NCBI GenBank assembly: GCA_036378315.1
Contig: DASUWU010000046.1
Span: forward strand, 1 to 64,000
Direction: 5' to 3'
Length of the DNA: 64,000 nucleotides
From: CALAED01 sp036378315
GTDB lineage: Bacteria; Actinomycetota; Actinomycetes; Streptosporangiales; Streptosporangiaceae
The notes beneath the pieces are model-generated. The model was not told the origin of the DNA. It ran no database searches and worked only from the letters and a program-made list of their open reading frames with translations. Every line of letters starts with the position of its first letter. Positions within the stretch are counted from its first letter, which is position 1. Made by a program: the position numbers and the translations under genes. Below are positions 24,077 to 32,078 of this stretch, in pieces.

Positions 24077-25765
24077 ATGACGGAATATGTGGACGCGGGA
24101 CATGCCGTCGACTGGGGAACCCTGAGCGGGGTGCCCGGCAGCGCGCCGCCGGTGGCGCGGAATGTCGATTACCAGCGAATCCTCCAGGCCCGATCGACGG
24201 AGCCGCAGAACTGGCTCACCTATTTCGGTGCCTACGACGGGCAGCGCTACAGCCTGTTGGACCAGATCAACACCGACAACGTCCGGCGCCTCACCCCGGC
24301 GTGGGTGTTCCAGTGCGGGCCGGCCGGCCTGCAGGCGGGCGGCTCGACGTACGCGTTCGAGGCGACCCCGATCGTGGTCGACGGCATCATGTACGTGACC
24401 GGATGGGACGGCTGGGTCTGGGCCCTCAACGCCGTGACCGGGCAGGAGCTCTGGCGCTACCACCACGCGACCCCGTTCGACACGTCGCTGTGCTGCGGCA
24501 ACGTCAACCGCGGTGTGGCCGTGGCGCAGGGCAAGGTGTTCGTCGTGAGCCCCAACGCCCACGTCCTGGCGCTCGACGCCGAGACCGGCAAGTGCGTCTG
24601 GGACCGGACGAACGGCGACGTGCGGGCCGGGGAGAGCGCCACGCTCGCTCCGCTGGTCATCAAGGACAAGGTCATCGTCGGCAGCGCGGGCGGCGAGTTC
24701 GGCGTGCGGGGTCACCTCGACGCCTACGACCTGGAGACCGGGGAGCACGCCTGGCGCACCTACACCATCCCCAAGCCCGGGGAGCCGGGCTCGGAGACGT
24801 GGCCGGCGGACGGTGAGCAGTGGGCACGTGGTGGCGGGAATCCCTGGATCACCCCCACCTACGACCCGGAGCTGAACCTCCTCTACACCGGGACCGGCAA
24901 CCCGGCGCCCGACTTCGACGGCGACGTGCGCCCCGGCGACAACCTGTACACCGACTCGTGCATCGCGGTGAACCCCGACAACGGCGCGCTGGTGTGGCAC
25001 TACCAGCACAACCCGCACGACCTGTGGGACTACGACAGCATCTCGGAGAACATCCTCTTCGACCAGGGCGGTCGCAAGTTCCTCGGTCACTTCAACAAGA
25101 ACGGCTACGGCTACGTGCTCGACCGCACCAACGGTGAGGTGGAGCGGGTGTTCCCGTTCGTCGACCGCATCGACTGGGGTGAGATCGACTCCAAGGGACA
25201 GATCACGGTCAAGAAGTACCCCGACAAGGAAGGGGAGCCGGTCCACTTCTACCCGGGCCCGGGCGGCGGCAAGGAATGGACGCACGCGGCCTACAGCCCG
25301 CGGACCGAGCTCTTCTACGTCCCTGTGCAGGACGTCGGGGCGACGGCCACGCGGCGGCGCAGGGAGTTCAAGGAAGGTATCCCGTACTGGGGCGCCGGCG
25401 TCGCCGTGGACTCCGAGGGCATGGCGGGCTGCATCAGCGCCTTCGACCCGGCCACAGGTCGGGAGGTGTGGCGCTGGCGCAACGAGGTGCCGATGTGCGC
25501 GTCGGTGCTGGCCACGGCCGGCGACCTGGTGTTCGCCGGCGAACCCACCGGTGAGTTCAACGCGCTGAACGCCCGTACCGGTGAGCTGCTGTGGCAGTTC
25601 CAGTGCGGCAGCGGCCACCACAGCAGCCCGATGACCTACAGCGCCGGCGGGCGGCAGTACGTCGCCGTGCCGAGCGGCTGGGGCGGCTGGATCGAGGGGT
25701 TCGCGCCGGGCATGCTGGCCGGCACCCACGGAGCCGCGCTCTTCGCCTTCGCGCTGCCGGAATAG
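24077..25765 (+). CDS. Lanthanide-type PQQ-dependent alcohol dehydrogenase without signal peptide
   Basis: This is an eight-bladed quinoprotein of 562 residues. The conserved PQQ-site features are the vicinal disulfide pair Cys139-Cys140 (SLCCGN), Glu207 (GGEFGVRG), Trp257 (GNPWITP), Asn275 (GTGNPAP) and catalytic Asp318. Asp320 follows in LWDYDS; an Asp two positions after the catalytic Asp marks lanthanide-dependent XoxF/PedH-type enzymes, whereas calcium enzymes have Ala or another small residue there. The ATG at 24077 has GAAAGGAG upstream, and the previous stop lies 13 bases before it. No signal peptide is encoded, although such enzymes normally act outside the membrane. The substrate is an alcohol, possibly methanol or ethanol. 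Confidence 0.92.
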   Translation: MTEYVDAGHAVDWGTLSGVPGSAPPVARNVDYQRILQARSTEPQNWLTYFGAYDGQRYSLLDQINTDNVRRLTPAWVFQCGPAGLQAGGSTYAFEATPIVVDGIMYVTGWDGWVWALNAVTGQELWRYHHATPFDTSLCCGNVNRGVAVAQGKVFVVSPNAHVLALDAETGKCVWDRTNGDVRAGESATLAPLVIKDKVIVGSAGGEFGVRGHLDAYDLETGEHAWRTYTIPKPGEPGSETWPADGEQWARGGGNPWITPTYDPELNLLYTGTGNPAPDFDGDVRPGDNLYTDSCIAVNPDNGALVWHYQHNPHDLWDYDSISENILFDQGGRKFLGHFNKNGYGYVLDRTNGEVERVFPFVDRIDWGEIDSKGQITVKKYPDKEGEPVHFYPGPGGGKEWTHAAYSPRTELFYVPVQDVGATATRRRREFKEGIPYWGAGVAVDSEGMAGCISAFDPATGREVWRWRNEVPMCASVLATAGDLVFAGEPTGEFNALNARTGELLWQFQCGSGHHSSPMTYSAGGRQYVAVPSGWGGWIEGFAPGMLAGTHGAALFAFALPE

Positions 25766-25805
25766 CGAGCGCAGCGGTCCCGCTCCGGCGGTCGCCGCCT
25801 CGTAA

Positions 25806-25841
25806 CACCATCTCGCTCTACATCACCATCTCGCTCTACAT
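25806..25841. repeat. 18-bp perfect tandem duplication before pqqA
   Basis: CACCATCTCGCTCTACAT stands twice in direct succession, ending 19 bases before the pqqA start and just before its ribosome site. Duplication of a leader segment could affect pqqA translation or be a regulator site. Confidence 0.85.
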
Positions 25842-25860
25842 CGGGGAGGAGGTGACAAGC

Positions 25861-25959
25861 ATGGACATGGAGACCTGGGAGACCCCCGCTTGCGAAGAGA
25901 TCAGAGTGTCCGCCGAGGCGAGCGCGTACATGAAGATCTGGGAGTACGGCGGCGACTAG
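25861..25959 (+). CDS. pqqA: PQQ precursor peptide PqqA
   Basis: PqqA is the ribosomal precursor from which PQQ is built by cross-linking a Glu and a Tyr side chain. The 32-residue peptide has the family core EEIRVSAEASAYMKIWEY, with the conserved Glu-x3-Tyr pair in AEASAY. Such a short gene is easily missed. GGGGAGGAGG lies about 8 bases upstream of the ATG, a very strong ribosome site suited to a gene that must be made in excess. Position, size, motif and the following pqqB-E genes make the call firm. Confidence 0.93.
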   Translation: MDMETWETPACEEIRVSAEASAYMKIWEYGGD

Positions 25960-26110
25960 CCGGGCCGGGCGCCGGGCCGCGGCGGCATGGGGTCCGGCGC
26001 CCCCAGTCCGGCACGCGCGGGAAGGACGGGTCCCGGGCCCCGCGGCCCGGGCCGCGTCTCGGCGGGATCTCCGCGGGGTCCCGCCGGAGCCCGCGGCCCG
26101 GCAGCGGGCG

Positions 26111-26160
26111 TTCACAGGGCGGCGGGGTTCACAGGGCGGCGGGGTTCACAGGGCGGCGGA
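26111..26160. repeat. 17-bp tandem repeat before pqqB
   Basis: There are three copies of TTCACAGGGCGGCGGGG (26111, 26128, 26145; the last ends GGCGGA), stopping 16 bases before the pqqB GTG start. The unit length is not a multiple of three, and no gene crosses it. Confidence 0.9.
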
Positions 26161-26176
26161 AGGACGGCGGATCGGC

Positions 26177-27127
26177 GTGTGGGTGCGGGTGCTGGGATCG
26201 GCGGCCGGTGGCGGGTTCCCGCAGTGGAACTGCGCCTGCCCGTCGTGCGGTGCGGTGCGGGACGGGTCGCGGCCGGCTCGCCGGCGCACCCAGTCGTCGA
26301 TCGCGGTGAGCGCCGACCGGCGGCTGTGGTTCCTGCTCAACGCCTCGCCCGACATCCATGCCCAGATCGAGTCGTTCCCCGCCCTGCATCCGTCCGGCGG
26401 CAACCCAGGCGGCGGCCCTGTCGGCGGCCCTGTCGGCGGCCCAGGCGGCGGCCGGAAGGTCCCGCTGCGGGCGGTGGCGCTCACCGACGCCGAGCTCGAC
26501 CACACGCTCGGGCTGCTGCTGCTCCGCGAGGGTGGCGGCGTCGAGCTGCACGCGACCGAGGCGGTGTACGACACACTCCGCGACGGGAGCTCGCTGCTCC
26601 GCACGCTCGAGGCGTACTGCCCTGTCGACTGGCATCCGGTCGTCCCGGACGCCGACGTGGAGCTGGGCGGCGGGCTGGCGTACCGGGCCTTCGACGTGCC
26701 CACGACGAAGCGGGCGCGGTTCGGCTCCGGCATCGGCGCCGGAAAGGGACGGGTCGTCGGCTACCGCCTCACCGGCGGGCGTGGCGGCCGGTCGCTGGTG
26801 TACCTGCCGGGCGTACAGGACCTCACGGCGGCGGTGCTCGACCAGCTGGACGGCTGCGCCTGCCTGCTGGTCGACGGCACCTGCTGGCGCGATGACGAGT
26901 TGGTCAGGCTGGGCCTGGCGGGCAAGACGGCGCGCGAGATGGGCCACGTGCCGATCGAGGGGCCGGGCGGCAGCCTCGAACGGCTGGCGCCGCTCCCCAT
27001 CGAGCGCAAGATCTACATCCACATCAACAACACCAACCCGATCCTGCTCGAGGACTCGCCCGAGCGGCGCGTCCTGGAGCGGCACGGCATGGAAGTCGCC
27101 GTGGACGGGATGGAACTGCGGATCTGA
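26177..27127 (+). CDS. pqqB: PqqB (metallo-beta-lactamase-fold PQQ biosynthesis protein)
   Basis: PqqB acts between PqqA processing and PqqC; a role as an iron-dependent hydroxylase of the Glu-Tyr intermediate has been proposed. The 316-residue protein begins VWVRVLGSAAGGGFPQWNC, the typical start, and has the conserved Cys-x-Cys-x2-Cys (NCACPSC). ALTDAELDHTLGLLLLREG, DGTCWRDDEL, REMGHVPIEGPGGS and YIHINNTNPIL are family motifs. An inserted Gly/Pro run (GGGPVGGPVGGPGGG, about residues 78-94) is not usual and comes from a short DNA repeat. The start is GTG. The pqqC start follows after 9 bases. Confidence 0.95.
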   Translation: MWVRVLGSAAGGGFPQWNCACPSCGAVRDGSRPARRRTQSSIAVSADRRLWFLLNASPDIHAQIESFPALHPSGGNPGGGPVGGPVGGPGGGRKVPLRAVALTDAELDHTLGLLLLREGGGVELHATEAVYDTLRDGSSLLRTLEAYCPVDWHPVVPDADVELGGGLAYRAFDVPTTKRARFGSGIGAGKGRVVGYRLTGGRGGRSLVYLPGVQDLTAAVLDQLDGCACLLVDGTCWRDDELVRLGLAGKTAREMGHVPIEGPGGSLERLAPLPIERKIYIHINNTNPILLEDSPERRVLERHGMEVAVDGMELRI

Positions 27128-27136
27128 GGGCCATAG

Positions 27137-27829
27137 ATGACGCTGGCAATCGAGAACGAGAGCTTCCTCGCGGCGCTGCGCGCGCAGGGCCGCCGGTACC
27201 ACGACCAGCACCCCTTCCACCGGAGGATGAACGAGGGCGCGCTGAGCCGCCGCCAGCTCCAGGGCTGGGCGGCCAATCGCTTCTACTACCAGGTGAATCT
27301 CCCGCGCAAGGACGCCGCCGTGGTGGCGAACTGCCCGGATCGCGAGGTACGCCGGCGCTGGATCCAGCGCATCCTCGACCACGACGGCACGGTGGACGGC
27401 GGGGGCGGGATCGAGGCGTGGCTGCGGCTGGGCCAGGCGCTGGGCCTGACCCGGGAGGAGCTGCTCGACGAGCGGCATGTCGTTCCGGGGGTACGGTTCG
27501 CCGTCGACGCCTACGTCACCTTCGCCCGTACCCGCCCGTGGGTCGAGGCGGTGGCCTCCTCGCTCACAGAGCTGTTCGCGCCGGATCTGATGGCCGAGCG
27601 GCTGGCCGCCTTCGAGCGGCACTACCCATGGATCGACCGTCAGGGATTGGCCTACTTCCGGGCCCGCCTGACGCAGGCGCCGCGCGACTCCCAGCACGCC
27701 ATGCAGGTGGTCACCGAGCACTGCAGGACGGCCGACGAGCAGGCGGCAGCCGTCGCGGCGCTGTCGTTCAAGTGCGACGTGCTGTGGAGCATGCTGGACT
27801 CCATCGATCGCGCCTACCCGGACCGCTAG
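27137..27829 (+). CDS. pqqC: PqqC, pyrroloquinoline-quinone synthase
   Basis: PqqC is the cofactor-free oxidase that performs the final ring closure and eight-electron oxidation to PQQ. The protein has 230 residues. Family motifs include HPFHRRMNEGALSRRQLQGW, ANRFYYQVNLPRKDAAV, RILDHDG, DAYVTFARTRPW and SFKCDVLWSMLDSI. All helical segments of the haem-oxygenase-like fold appear present. The TAG stop is 2 bases before the pqqD ATG. No missing key residue is seen. Confidence 0.96.
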   Translation: MTLAIENESFLAALRAQGRRYHDQHPFHRRMNEGALSRRQLQGWAANRFYYQVNLPRKDAAVVANCPDREVRRRWIQRILDHDGTVDGGGGIEAWLRLGQALGLTREELLDERHVVPGVRFAVDAYVTFARTRPWVEAVASSLTELFAPDLMAERLAAFERHYPWIDRQGLAYFRARLTQAPRDSQHAMQVVTEHCRTADEQAAAVAALSFKCDVLWSMLDSIDRAYPDR

Positions 27830-27831
27830 CC

Positions 27832-28173
27832 ATGCCGGCGCGGACCGTTGACGATGCCGACCGCCCCCGCCTTGCCCGGCACGTCCGCCTGAGGTTCGAC
27901 CGGGCGCGGGGCCGCCACGTGCTGCTGGCGCCCGAGGCGGTCTCGGTGCTGAACGGCACGGGCGCCACCATCCTGGGTCTGTGCGACGGCCGGCGCACGG
28001 TCTCCGACATCGTGGCGGAGCTGCGCGCCGGCTACGACCGTGTGGACGGCGCCGAGGTACGGGACTTCATCGCCGGCCTTGTCACCAGGCGATGTGTCGA
28101 GGTCGGCGACGGGCCGGTAGCCGACGGACGGGTCGGCGACGGACGGGAGGCGGGGGATGGACGGACCGGATAG
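27832..28173 (+). CDS. pqqD: PqqD, PqqA chaperone
   Basis: PqqD binds PqqA and presents it to the radical-SAM enzyme PqqE. The core matches the family: RPRLARHVRLRFDRARGRHVLLAPE, VSVLNGTGATILGLCDG, then RTVSDIVAELRAGYD. At 113 residues it is longer than the usual 90 or so, because of a hydrophilic Gly/Asp-rich tail (VADGRVGDGREAGDGRTG). That tail overlaps the pqqE start by 17 bases, so translation of the two is coupled. Confidence 0.93.
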   Translation: MPARTVDDADRPRLARHVRLRFDRARGRHVLLAPEAVSVLNGTGATILGLCDGRRTVSDIVAELRAGYDRVDGAEVRDFIAGLVTRRCVEVGDGPVADGRVGDGREAGDGRTG

Positions 28174-29293
28174 CCCGTTCGGCATGCTGGCCGAGCTCAC
28201 CTATGCCTGCCCGCTGCACTGCGCGTACTGCTCCAACCCGCTCAACCTCGCCGACTACCGCGACGAGCTGACGACGGGGGAGTGGCTGCGGGTGATCGCC
28301 GAGGCCGCTGAGCTGGGGGTGCTGCAGCTGCACCTGTCGGGCGGCGAGCCGCTCCAGCGCCGCGACGTCGTCGAGATCGTCCGCGGCGCCGCCGGGCTCG
28401 GCCTGTACACGAACCTCATCACGAGCGCCATCGGCTTCTCCGCTCGCCGTGCCGAGCAGCTGCGCGCCGCCGGTCTCGACCACGTACAGATCAGCGTTCA
28501 GGCCGACGAGGCCGCCTTGTCCGACCGCCTGGCCGGCATGCCGTCGTTCGACCGCAAGGTGGCGGCCGCCCGGCTGACGAAGAAGCTGGGCTGGCCGCTG
28601 ACCCTCAACGTGGTCCTCCACCGGCAGAACATCGACCGGATCGGTCGCGTCCTCGAGCTCGCCGAGGAGCTGGACGCCGACCGCGTCGAGCTGGCCAACA
28701 CGCAGTACTACGGCTGGGCCCTGCGCAACCGGGACGGGCTGCTGCCGAGCCGGGCCCAGCTCGACCGCGCCGAGACAGTGGTGCGTGCGGCTCGGGAGCG
28801 GCTGAACGGACGGATGCAGATCATCTACGTGGTCCCCGACTACTACAGCCGGTATCCCAAGGCCTGCATGGACGGCTGGGGACGGCGGCAGCTCACGGTG
28901 ACGCCGAACGGCGACGTGCTGCCCTGCCCGACCGCGCATACGGTGCCGCTGCCGCGCGCCAGCGTGCGCGCGCACTCGCTGGCCTGGATCTGGCAGCGGT
29001 CACCCGCCTTCCAGCGTTTCCGCGGTACGGACTGGATGCCCGACCCCTGCCGCGGCTGCGACCGTCGCGAGCTCGACTTCGGCGGCTGCCGGTGCCAGGC
29101 GTTCCAGCTCACCGGGGACGCGGCCCGTACCGATCCGGTCTGCCATCTCTCGCCGGATCACGGAGTCGTCGCGGCGGCGGTGCGGGCCGCCAACGCGCCG
29201 GCCGCCCCGGACGCGCCGACCGGGGCGGCCGGGGACGCGCTCATCCCGCGACCGCATCCGCGCGACGTGACCCGGCAAGGCCCACTTCAGTGA
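28157..29293 (+). CDS. pqqE: PqqE, radical-SAM PqqA cross-linking enzyme
   Basis: PqqE forms the Glu-Tyr carbon-carbon bond in PqqA. The radical-SAM cluster motif is Cys18-x3-Cys22-x2-Cys25 (CPLHCAYC), followed by HLSGGEPLQRRD and ANTQYYGWALRN, which are PqqE-specific. The SPASM domain near the C-terminus carries the auxiliary-cluster cysteines (KACMDGWGRRQL, VLPCPTAHTV, CRGCD, GGCRCQAF, VCHLSPDH). The 378-residue length fits. An Ala/Pro-rich tail after the SPASM domain is of no known function. No pqqF/G-type protease gene is present, so a general peptidase presumably trims the product. Confidence 0.96.
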   Translation: MDGPDSPFGMLAELTYACPLHCAYCSNPLNLADYRDELTTGEWLRVIAEAAELGVLQLHLSGGEPLQRRDVVEIVRGAAGLGLYTNLITSAIGFSARRAEQLRAAGLDHVQISVQADEAALSDRLAGMPSFDRKVAAARLTKKLGWPLTLNVVLHRQNIDRIGRVLELAEELDADRVELANTQYYGWALRNRDGLLPSRAQLDRAETVVRAARERLNGRMQIIYVVPDYYSRYPKACMDGWGRRQLTVTPNGDVLPCPTAHTVPLPRASVRAHSLAWIWQRSPAFQRFRGTDWMPDPCRGCDRRELDFGGCRCQAFQLTGDAARTDPVCHLSPDHGVVAAAVRAANAPAAPDAPTGAAGDALIPRPHPRDVTRQGPLQ

Positions 29294-29346
29294 CGCCTTC
29301 AGTGACGCCTTCTGTGACGACCCTTTTGTGACGACTTCTGTGACGG
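29285..29346. repeat. Five degenerate 12-bp GTGACG repeats before the MntP-like gene
   Basis: Units of the type CTTC(A/T)GTGACG(C/A) start at about 29285, 29297, 29309, 29321 and 29335. The fourth carries two extra bases. The pqqE stop codon lies in the first unit and the next gene starts 7 bases after the last. Regular spacing of about one helical turn would suit cooperative binding of a regulator. Confidence 0.8.
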
Positions 29347-29352
29347 TGGTTG

Positions 29353-29889
29353 ATGATTGAGGTACTGGCTCTCGGCTTGTTTCTCAGCCTGGACAACTTC
29401 AGGTCGTCGATCGCGATCGGCACGATTCCCTTCAGATTCCGTCGCGCCATGCAGATCGCCGTCGTGTTCGGCGTCTGGGACGGCGTCGCGCCGCTGGCGG
29501 GAGGCGTGCTCGGGCACTACGTCGGCAAGATGATGGGCCCGATCGCCGAGTACGTCGGGCCCGCGTTGCTGGGCATCTACGGCCTGTATCTTCTGTTCGG
29601 GGCGTTCAGGAAGCCGGCGCCGGATGAGATCGATCAACCATGGGTCACGCTGTTCGGCATGCCTCTTACCCTGAGCGTGGACAACCTGCTCGCCGGCGCG
29701 GGACTGGGGTTGCTCGGTTTCTCTCCCTTCATCTCGGCTTTGATATTCGGAACCACGACCGCGGTGATGTCGCTCGTCGGGTTGTGCATCGGAAGGTTCG
29801 CCGCGCGTCTGATCCCCATGCGCCCCGACCTGGTGGGTGGAGTCTCGCTCGTCGCCGCGGCCATCGTCCTGCCAATCGTGTTCTCCTGA
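29353..29889 (+). CDS. MntP-like (DUF204) six-helix membrane protein
   Basis: This is a 178-residue integral membrane protein with two homologous three-helix halves. Each half begins with an acidic motif in a helix: FLSLDNFRSSIAIG and LTLSVDNLLAGAGLG. This is the layout of the MntP manganese exporter family in the LysE/CadD-like superfamily. In MntP the motif is usually Leu-x-x-Asp-Ala; here both halves have Asp-Asn, so the ion may differ. It sits 59 bases behind pqqE and is probably part of the PQQ module. Transport of a metal (Mn, Ca or a lanthanide) is a guess from context. The start is ATG 29353; TTG 29350 is less likely. Confidence 0.8.
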   Translation: MIEVLALGLFLSLDNFRSSIAIGTIPFRFRRAMQIAVVFGVWDGVAPLAGGVLGHYVGKMMGPIAEYVGPALLGIYGLYLLFGAFRKPAPDEIDQPWVTLFGMPLTLSVDNLLAGAGLGLLGFSPFISALIFGTTTAVMSLVGLCIGRFAARLIPMRPDLVGGVSLVAAAIVLPIVFS

Positions 29890-29962
29890 GCCGTGGATAG
29901 TGGCGCCCGCGGCAGGGTGCTGGTGCGGCGGGCCGGTGCGGGACGTGCCGTCGGACGGCCGG

Positions 29963-30490
29963 TCATGCGTGGTGCCGGCACCCGCGTGGGTCGAGGCGGA
30001 GCCTGCCCCAGACCACCTTGCGGGACGTGTGGTCCTGGACGGCCGTGGACTCCGTGCCGTCCGTGGGGTACCAGCCCCAGCCGTCGCAGAGGGTCTCGAC
30101 GAGTAAGAGGCCGCGGCCGCCTTCGGCGTCGATGCCGGGAGTCTGCGGCACCGGCGGGTCGCCGCTCCGGTCCCCGACCTCGATCAGCAGGTGCGACCGT
30201 GCGTCCGAGGACAGGCGCAGCCGGACCTGCCCGAGCGCGGCCATGTCGAGGGAGCAGCGTGCCGCCGGGCAGCGGTCGTGCCGGCGCCGCTCGTCTTCGG
30301 CGAGCAGTACGGTGGCGTTCGCGGCATTCGTCACCAATTCGGACACGACGAGCTTCACCCGGTAGACGAAAGTCTCGTCCCGGCCGAGCCGCCAGTAGCG
30401 GAGCAGTTCTTCGGTGTGGCGCCGCGCCCGGTACGCGGCATTGGGCATCGCCGCCAGGGGAAGTTCATCGTGCAGGGTCCACGGTGTCAT
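29963..30490 (-). CDS. RsbW-like ATP-binding regulatory protein (HATPase_c)
   Basis: This is a 175-residue GHKL-ATPase of the anti-sigma/serine-kinase type that is very abundant in filamentous actinomycetes. The N-box is LVVSELVTNAANAT, the G1 box is LLIEVGDRSGDPP, and the G2 region is GGRGLLLVETLCDGWG. It has no membrane segment. Such proteins usually phosphorylate or bind anti-sigma antagonists, or accompany XRE-DUF5753 regulators, as here. It is the last gene of a leftward set of three (with 30509 and 30844) that is divergent from the XRE gene. No good ribosome site is seen. Confidence 0.88.
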   Translation of the reverse strand: MTPWTLHDELPLAAMPNAAYRARRHTEELLRYWRLGRDETFVYRVKLVVSELVTNAANATVLLAEDERRRHDRCPAARCSLDMAALGQVRLRLSSDARSHLLIEVGDRSGDPPVPQTPGIDAEGGRGLLLVETLCDGWGWYPTDGTESTAVQDHTSRKVVWGRLRLDPRGCRHHA

Positions 30491-30508
30491 CTATGTCTTC
30501 ATCCGGAA

Positions 30509-30862
30509 TCAGGCGCGGAAGGACAGGCGCTCGGCGATGAGCCGGGTCGCGGTCGGGAGGTCTGAAGTCCGGCAAATGCGCTCGTTTTCCCGCTCCCACT
30601 CGAACCACGACTCGGAATGCGGGACGTGGGTGGTCCGCGTGGTCACCCGGACCGCCTCCTCGGGGCCTTCCCCGGTTGGACGGAGCACGTAGAGGCGTGG
30701 CTGTTCGACGCCGTGCGCGCCGGGCCGCTCGTACCGCGTGGCCAGGCCGATGAGGTGGAGCGCCGATTGGAGTTCTCCCAAAAGGCGGGTCGCGACGTAA
30801 AGCGACAGGCGGTCCTCCGCGGGCAGCGCGTTGCCGAGATAAGTCAGATCAGGGGCGGGCAT
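30509..30862 (-). CDS. Hypothetical protein linked to the XRE regulator (117 aa)
   Basis: This is a soluble protein of 117 residues beginning MPAPDLTYLGNALPAEDRLSL, with AAGGAG just before the ATG. It has a helical N-half (TRLLGELQSALHLIGLATRYE) and a beta/charged C-half (EWERENERICRTSDLPTATRL). I know no function. Similar small proteins commonly lie beside XRE-DUF5753 genes in actinomycetes. It overlaps the upstream 79-residue gene by 19 bases. A longer open frame to 31024 is not preferred because the ribosome site fixes this start. Confidence 0.7.
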   Translation of the reverse strand: MPAPDLTYLGNALPAEDRLSLYVATRLLGELQSALHLIGLATRYERPGAHGVEQPRLYVLRPTGEGPEEAVRVTTRTTHVPHSESWFEWERENERICRTSDLPTATRLIAERLSFRA

Positions 30863-31083
30863 GTCGACTCCTTGTCTCGCTCGCGTTCGAGTTGAACGGT
30901 CAGGTCGGCCACATCCCGCTCGATGAGGGTGGGGGACAGGCCGGAGGACGCCTCGACGCGGGTCAGGTGCCGGCGCCTGGTGGCGCAGATCAGGCTTCCC
31001 GCCCGGCTCGTCCAGAACGACCATTCAGGCCAGGCGCGCCGCAGTGGCTCCAAATCCGGTATGGCCGGTGTCTTGGTATGCAT
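30844..31083 (-). CDS. Small hypothetical protein at the XRE locus (79 aa)
   Basis: This is a 79-residue soluble protein. The core IPDLEPLRRAWPEWSFWTS to ICATRRRHLTRVEA, followed by a short Leu-rich acidic tail, is a pattern I associate with small actinomycete proteins encoded next to XRE-DUF5753 regulators. ATG 31083 has GGAG 4 bases upstream; a start at 31119 is also in frame. It overlaps the next gene, so the two are coupled. It is divergent from the XRE gene across about 180 bp. Confidence 0.65.
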   Translation of the reverse strand: MHTKTPAIPDLEPLRRAWPEWSFWTSRAGSLICATRRRHLTRVEASSGLSPTLIERDVADLTVQLERERDKESTCPPLI

Positions 31084-31265
31084 CGCTCCAGGAAGCCTCT
31101 CTCGGACTTTCGCCACCATGACTCCTCACTTGACGGCGGTCAACTTGCGGCTTGGATGAAACTGGCTTCTTGTCTACCCTGATCGGCGTACGCTCTGTAT
31201 ACGGAATCGGCCGCACTGGTAACAGTGAGTGACGGAAGATCATCCGTGAGGAGGCGGTGAGGCCC

Positions 31266-32078
31266 ATGGCGCCAGTGCCCCACGAACGCCGGACCTGGCT
31301 CCACTACTGGGCGGGGGAGTTAGTCGCCTGGCGGGAGTTCCGCGGGTTGACGCAGTGCCAGCTGGCGTCCGCCATCAATTACGCGGAATCGACGGTGGCC
31401 ATGATCGAAACGGCCAAGCGCAAGCCCAAGCCGGACTTCGTGCAGCGCTGCGACGTCGCTCTCCAGACCGGCGGGGCGTTGGAGCGCCTCAAGGACGAAC
31501 TCGTCGACCGCGAGCTCGTGCCCGACTGGCTCGACCGCTGGCGTCAGATCGAAGAGCAGGCCAGCGAGTTGAACTGGTTCGAGATATTCGTAATTCCTGG
31601 ACTGCTCCAGACGCCGGAGTATGCTCGGGCCATCCTGGAAGCAGGACATACCAAACCCTTCGACCTTGAAGCGCAGGTGAAGGCTCGGCTCGAACGACAA
31701 CTGATTCTTACCCGCGAAGACCCGCCGATGTTCGTGGCCGTGGTGGATGAGAACGCCATTCGGCGGATGATCGGCGGCGAAAAGGTTATGTACGACCAGC
31801 TCACGCATTTGCTTGAGCTGGCAGAGCAGCCGCATATTCGGCTGCAGATCATCCCACATGATGTGGGCGCGTACGCCGGATTGACCGGTCCGTTCGTGGT
31901 CGCCACCCTTGACGGCGATGAGGTCGTCTACCAGGAAGCGGCCCTGCGCGGGCACATCATCGAGGGTCATGAGGACGTCGCTGCCTTCAAACGCATGTGG
32001 GCGGCGTTGCGAGCCGATGCGCTTCCGCGGAAGGCATCGCTCGACCTGATTTCGGAAGTGACCAAAGAATGTACATGA
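31266..32078 (+). CDS. XRE-family regulator with DUF5753
   Basis: This is a 270-residue DNA-binding protein. The N-terminal HTH lies in VAWREFRGLTQCQLASAINYAESTVAMIETAKRKP. Residues about 100-265 are the DUF5753 domain (NWFEIFVIPGLLQTPEYARAILE, RQLILTREDPPMFVAVVDENAIRR, IRLQIIPHDVGAYAGLTGPFV). Such proteins pair with a DUF397 partner and often control development or antibiotic genes in Streptomyces-type bacteria (BldB/WhiJ-like systems). The DUF397 gene overlaps its end. GAGGAGG stands at 31248; the ATG at 31266 is preferred, and GTG 31257 is too close to it. Confidence 0.93.
   Translation: MAPVPHERRTWLHYWAGELVAWREFRGLTQCQLASAINYAESTVAMIETAKRKPKPDFVQRCDVALQTGGALERLKDELVDRELVPDWLDRWRQIEEQASELNWFEIFVIPGLLQTPEYARAILEAGHTKPFDLEAQVKARLERQLILTREDPPMFVAVVDENAIRRMIGGEKVMYDQLTHLLELAEQPHIRLQIIPHDVGAYAGLTGPFVVATLDGDEVVYQEAALRGHIIEGHEDVAAFKRMWAALRADALPRKASLDLISEVTKECT

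Noticed and set aside
26111..26160. Possible CRISPR array
   Set aside because: Repeats are directly adjacent without spacers and only three units long; none of the tandem arrays in the window has spacers.
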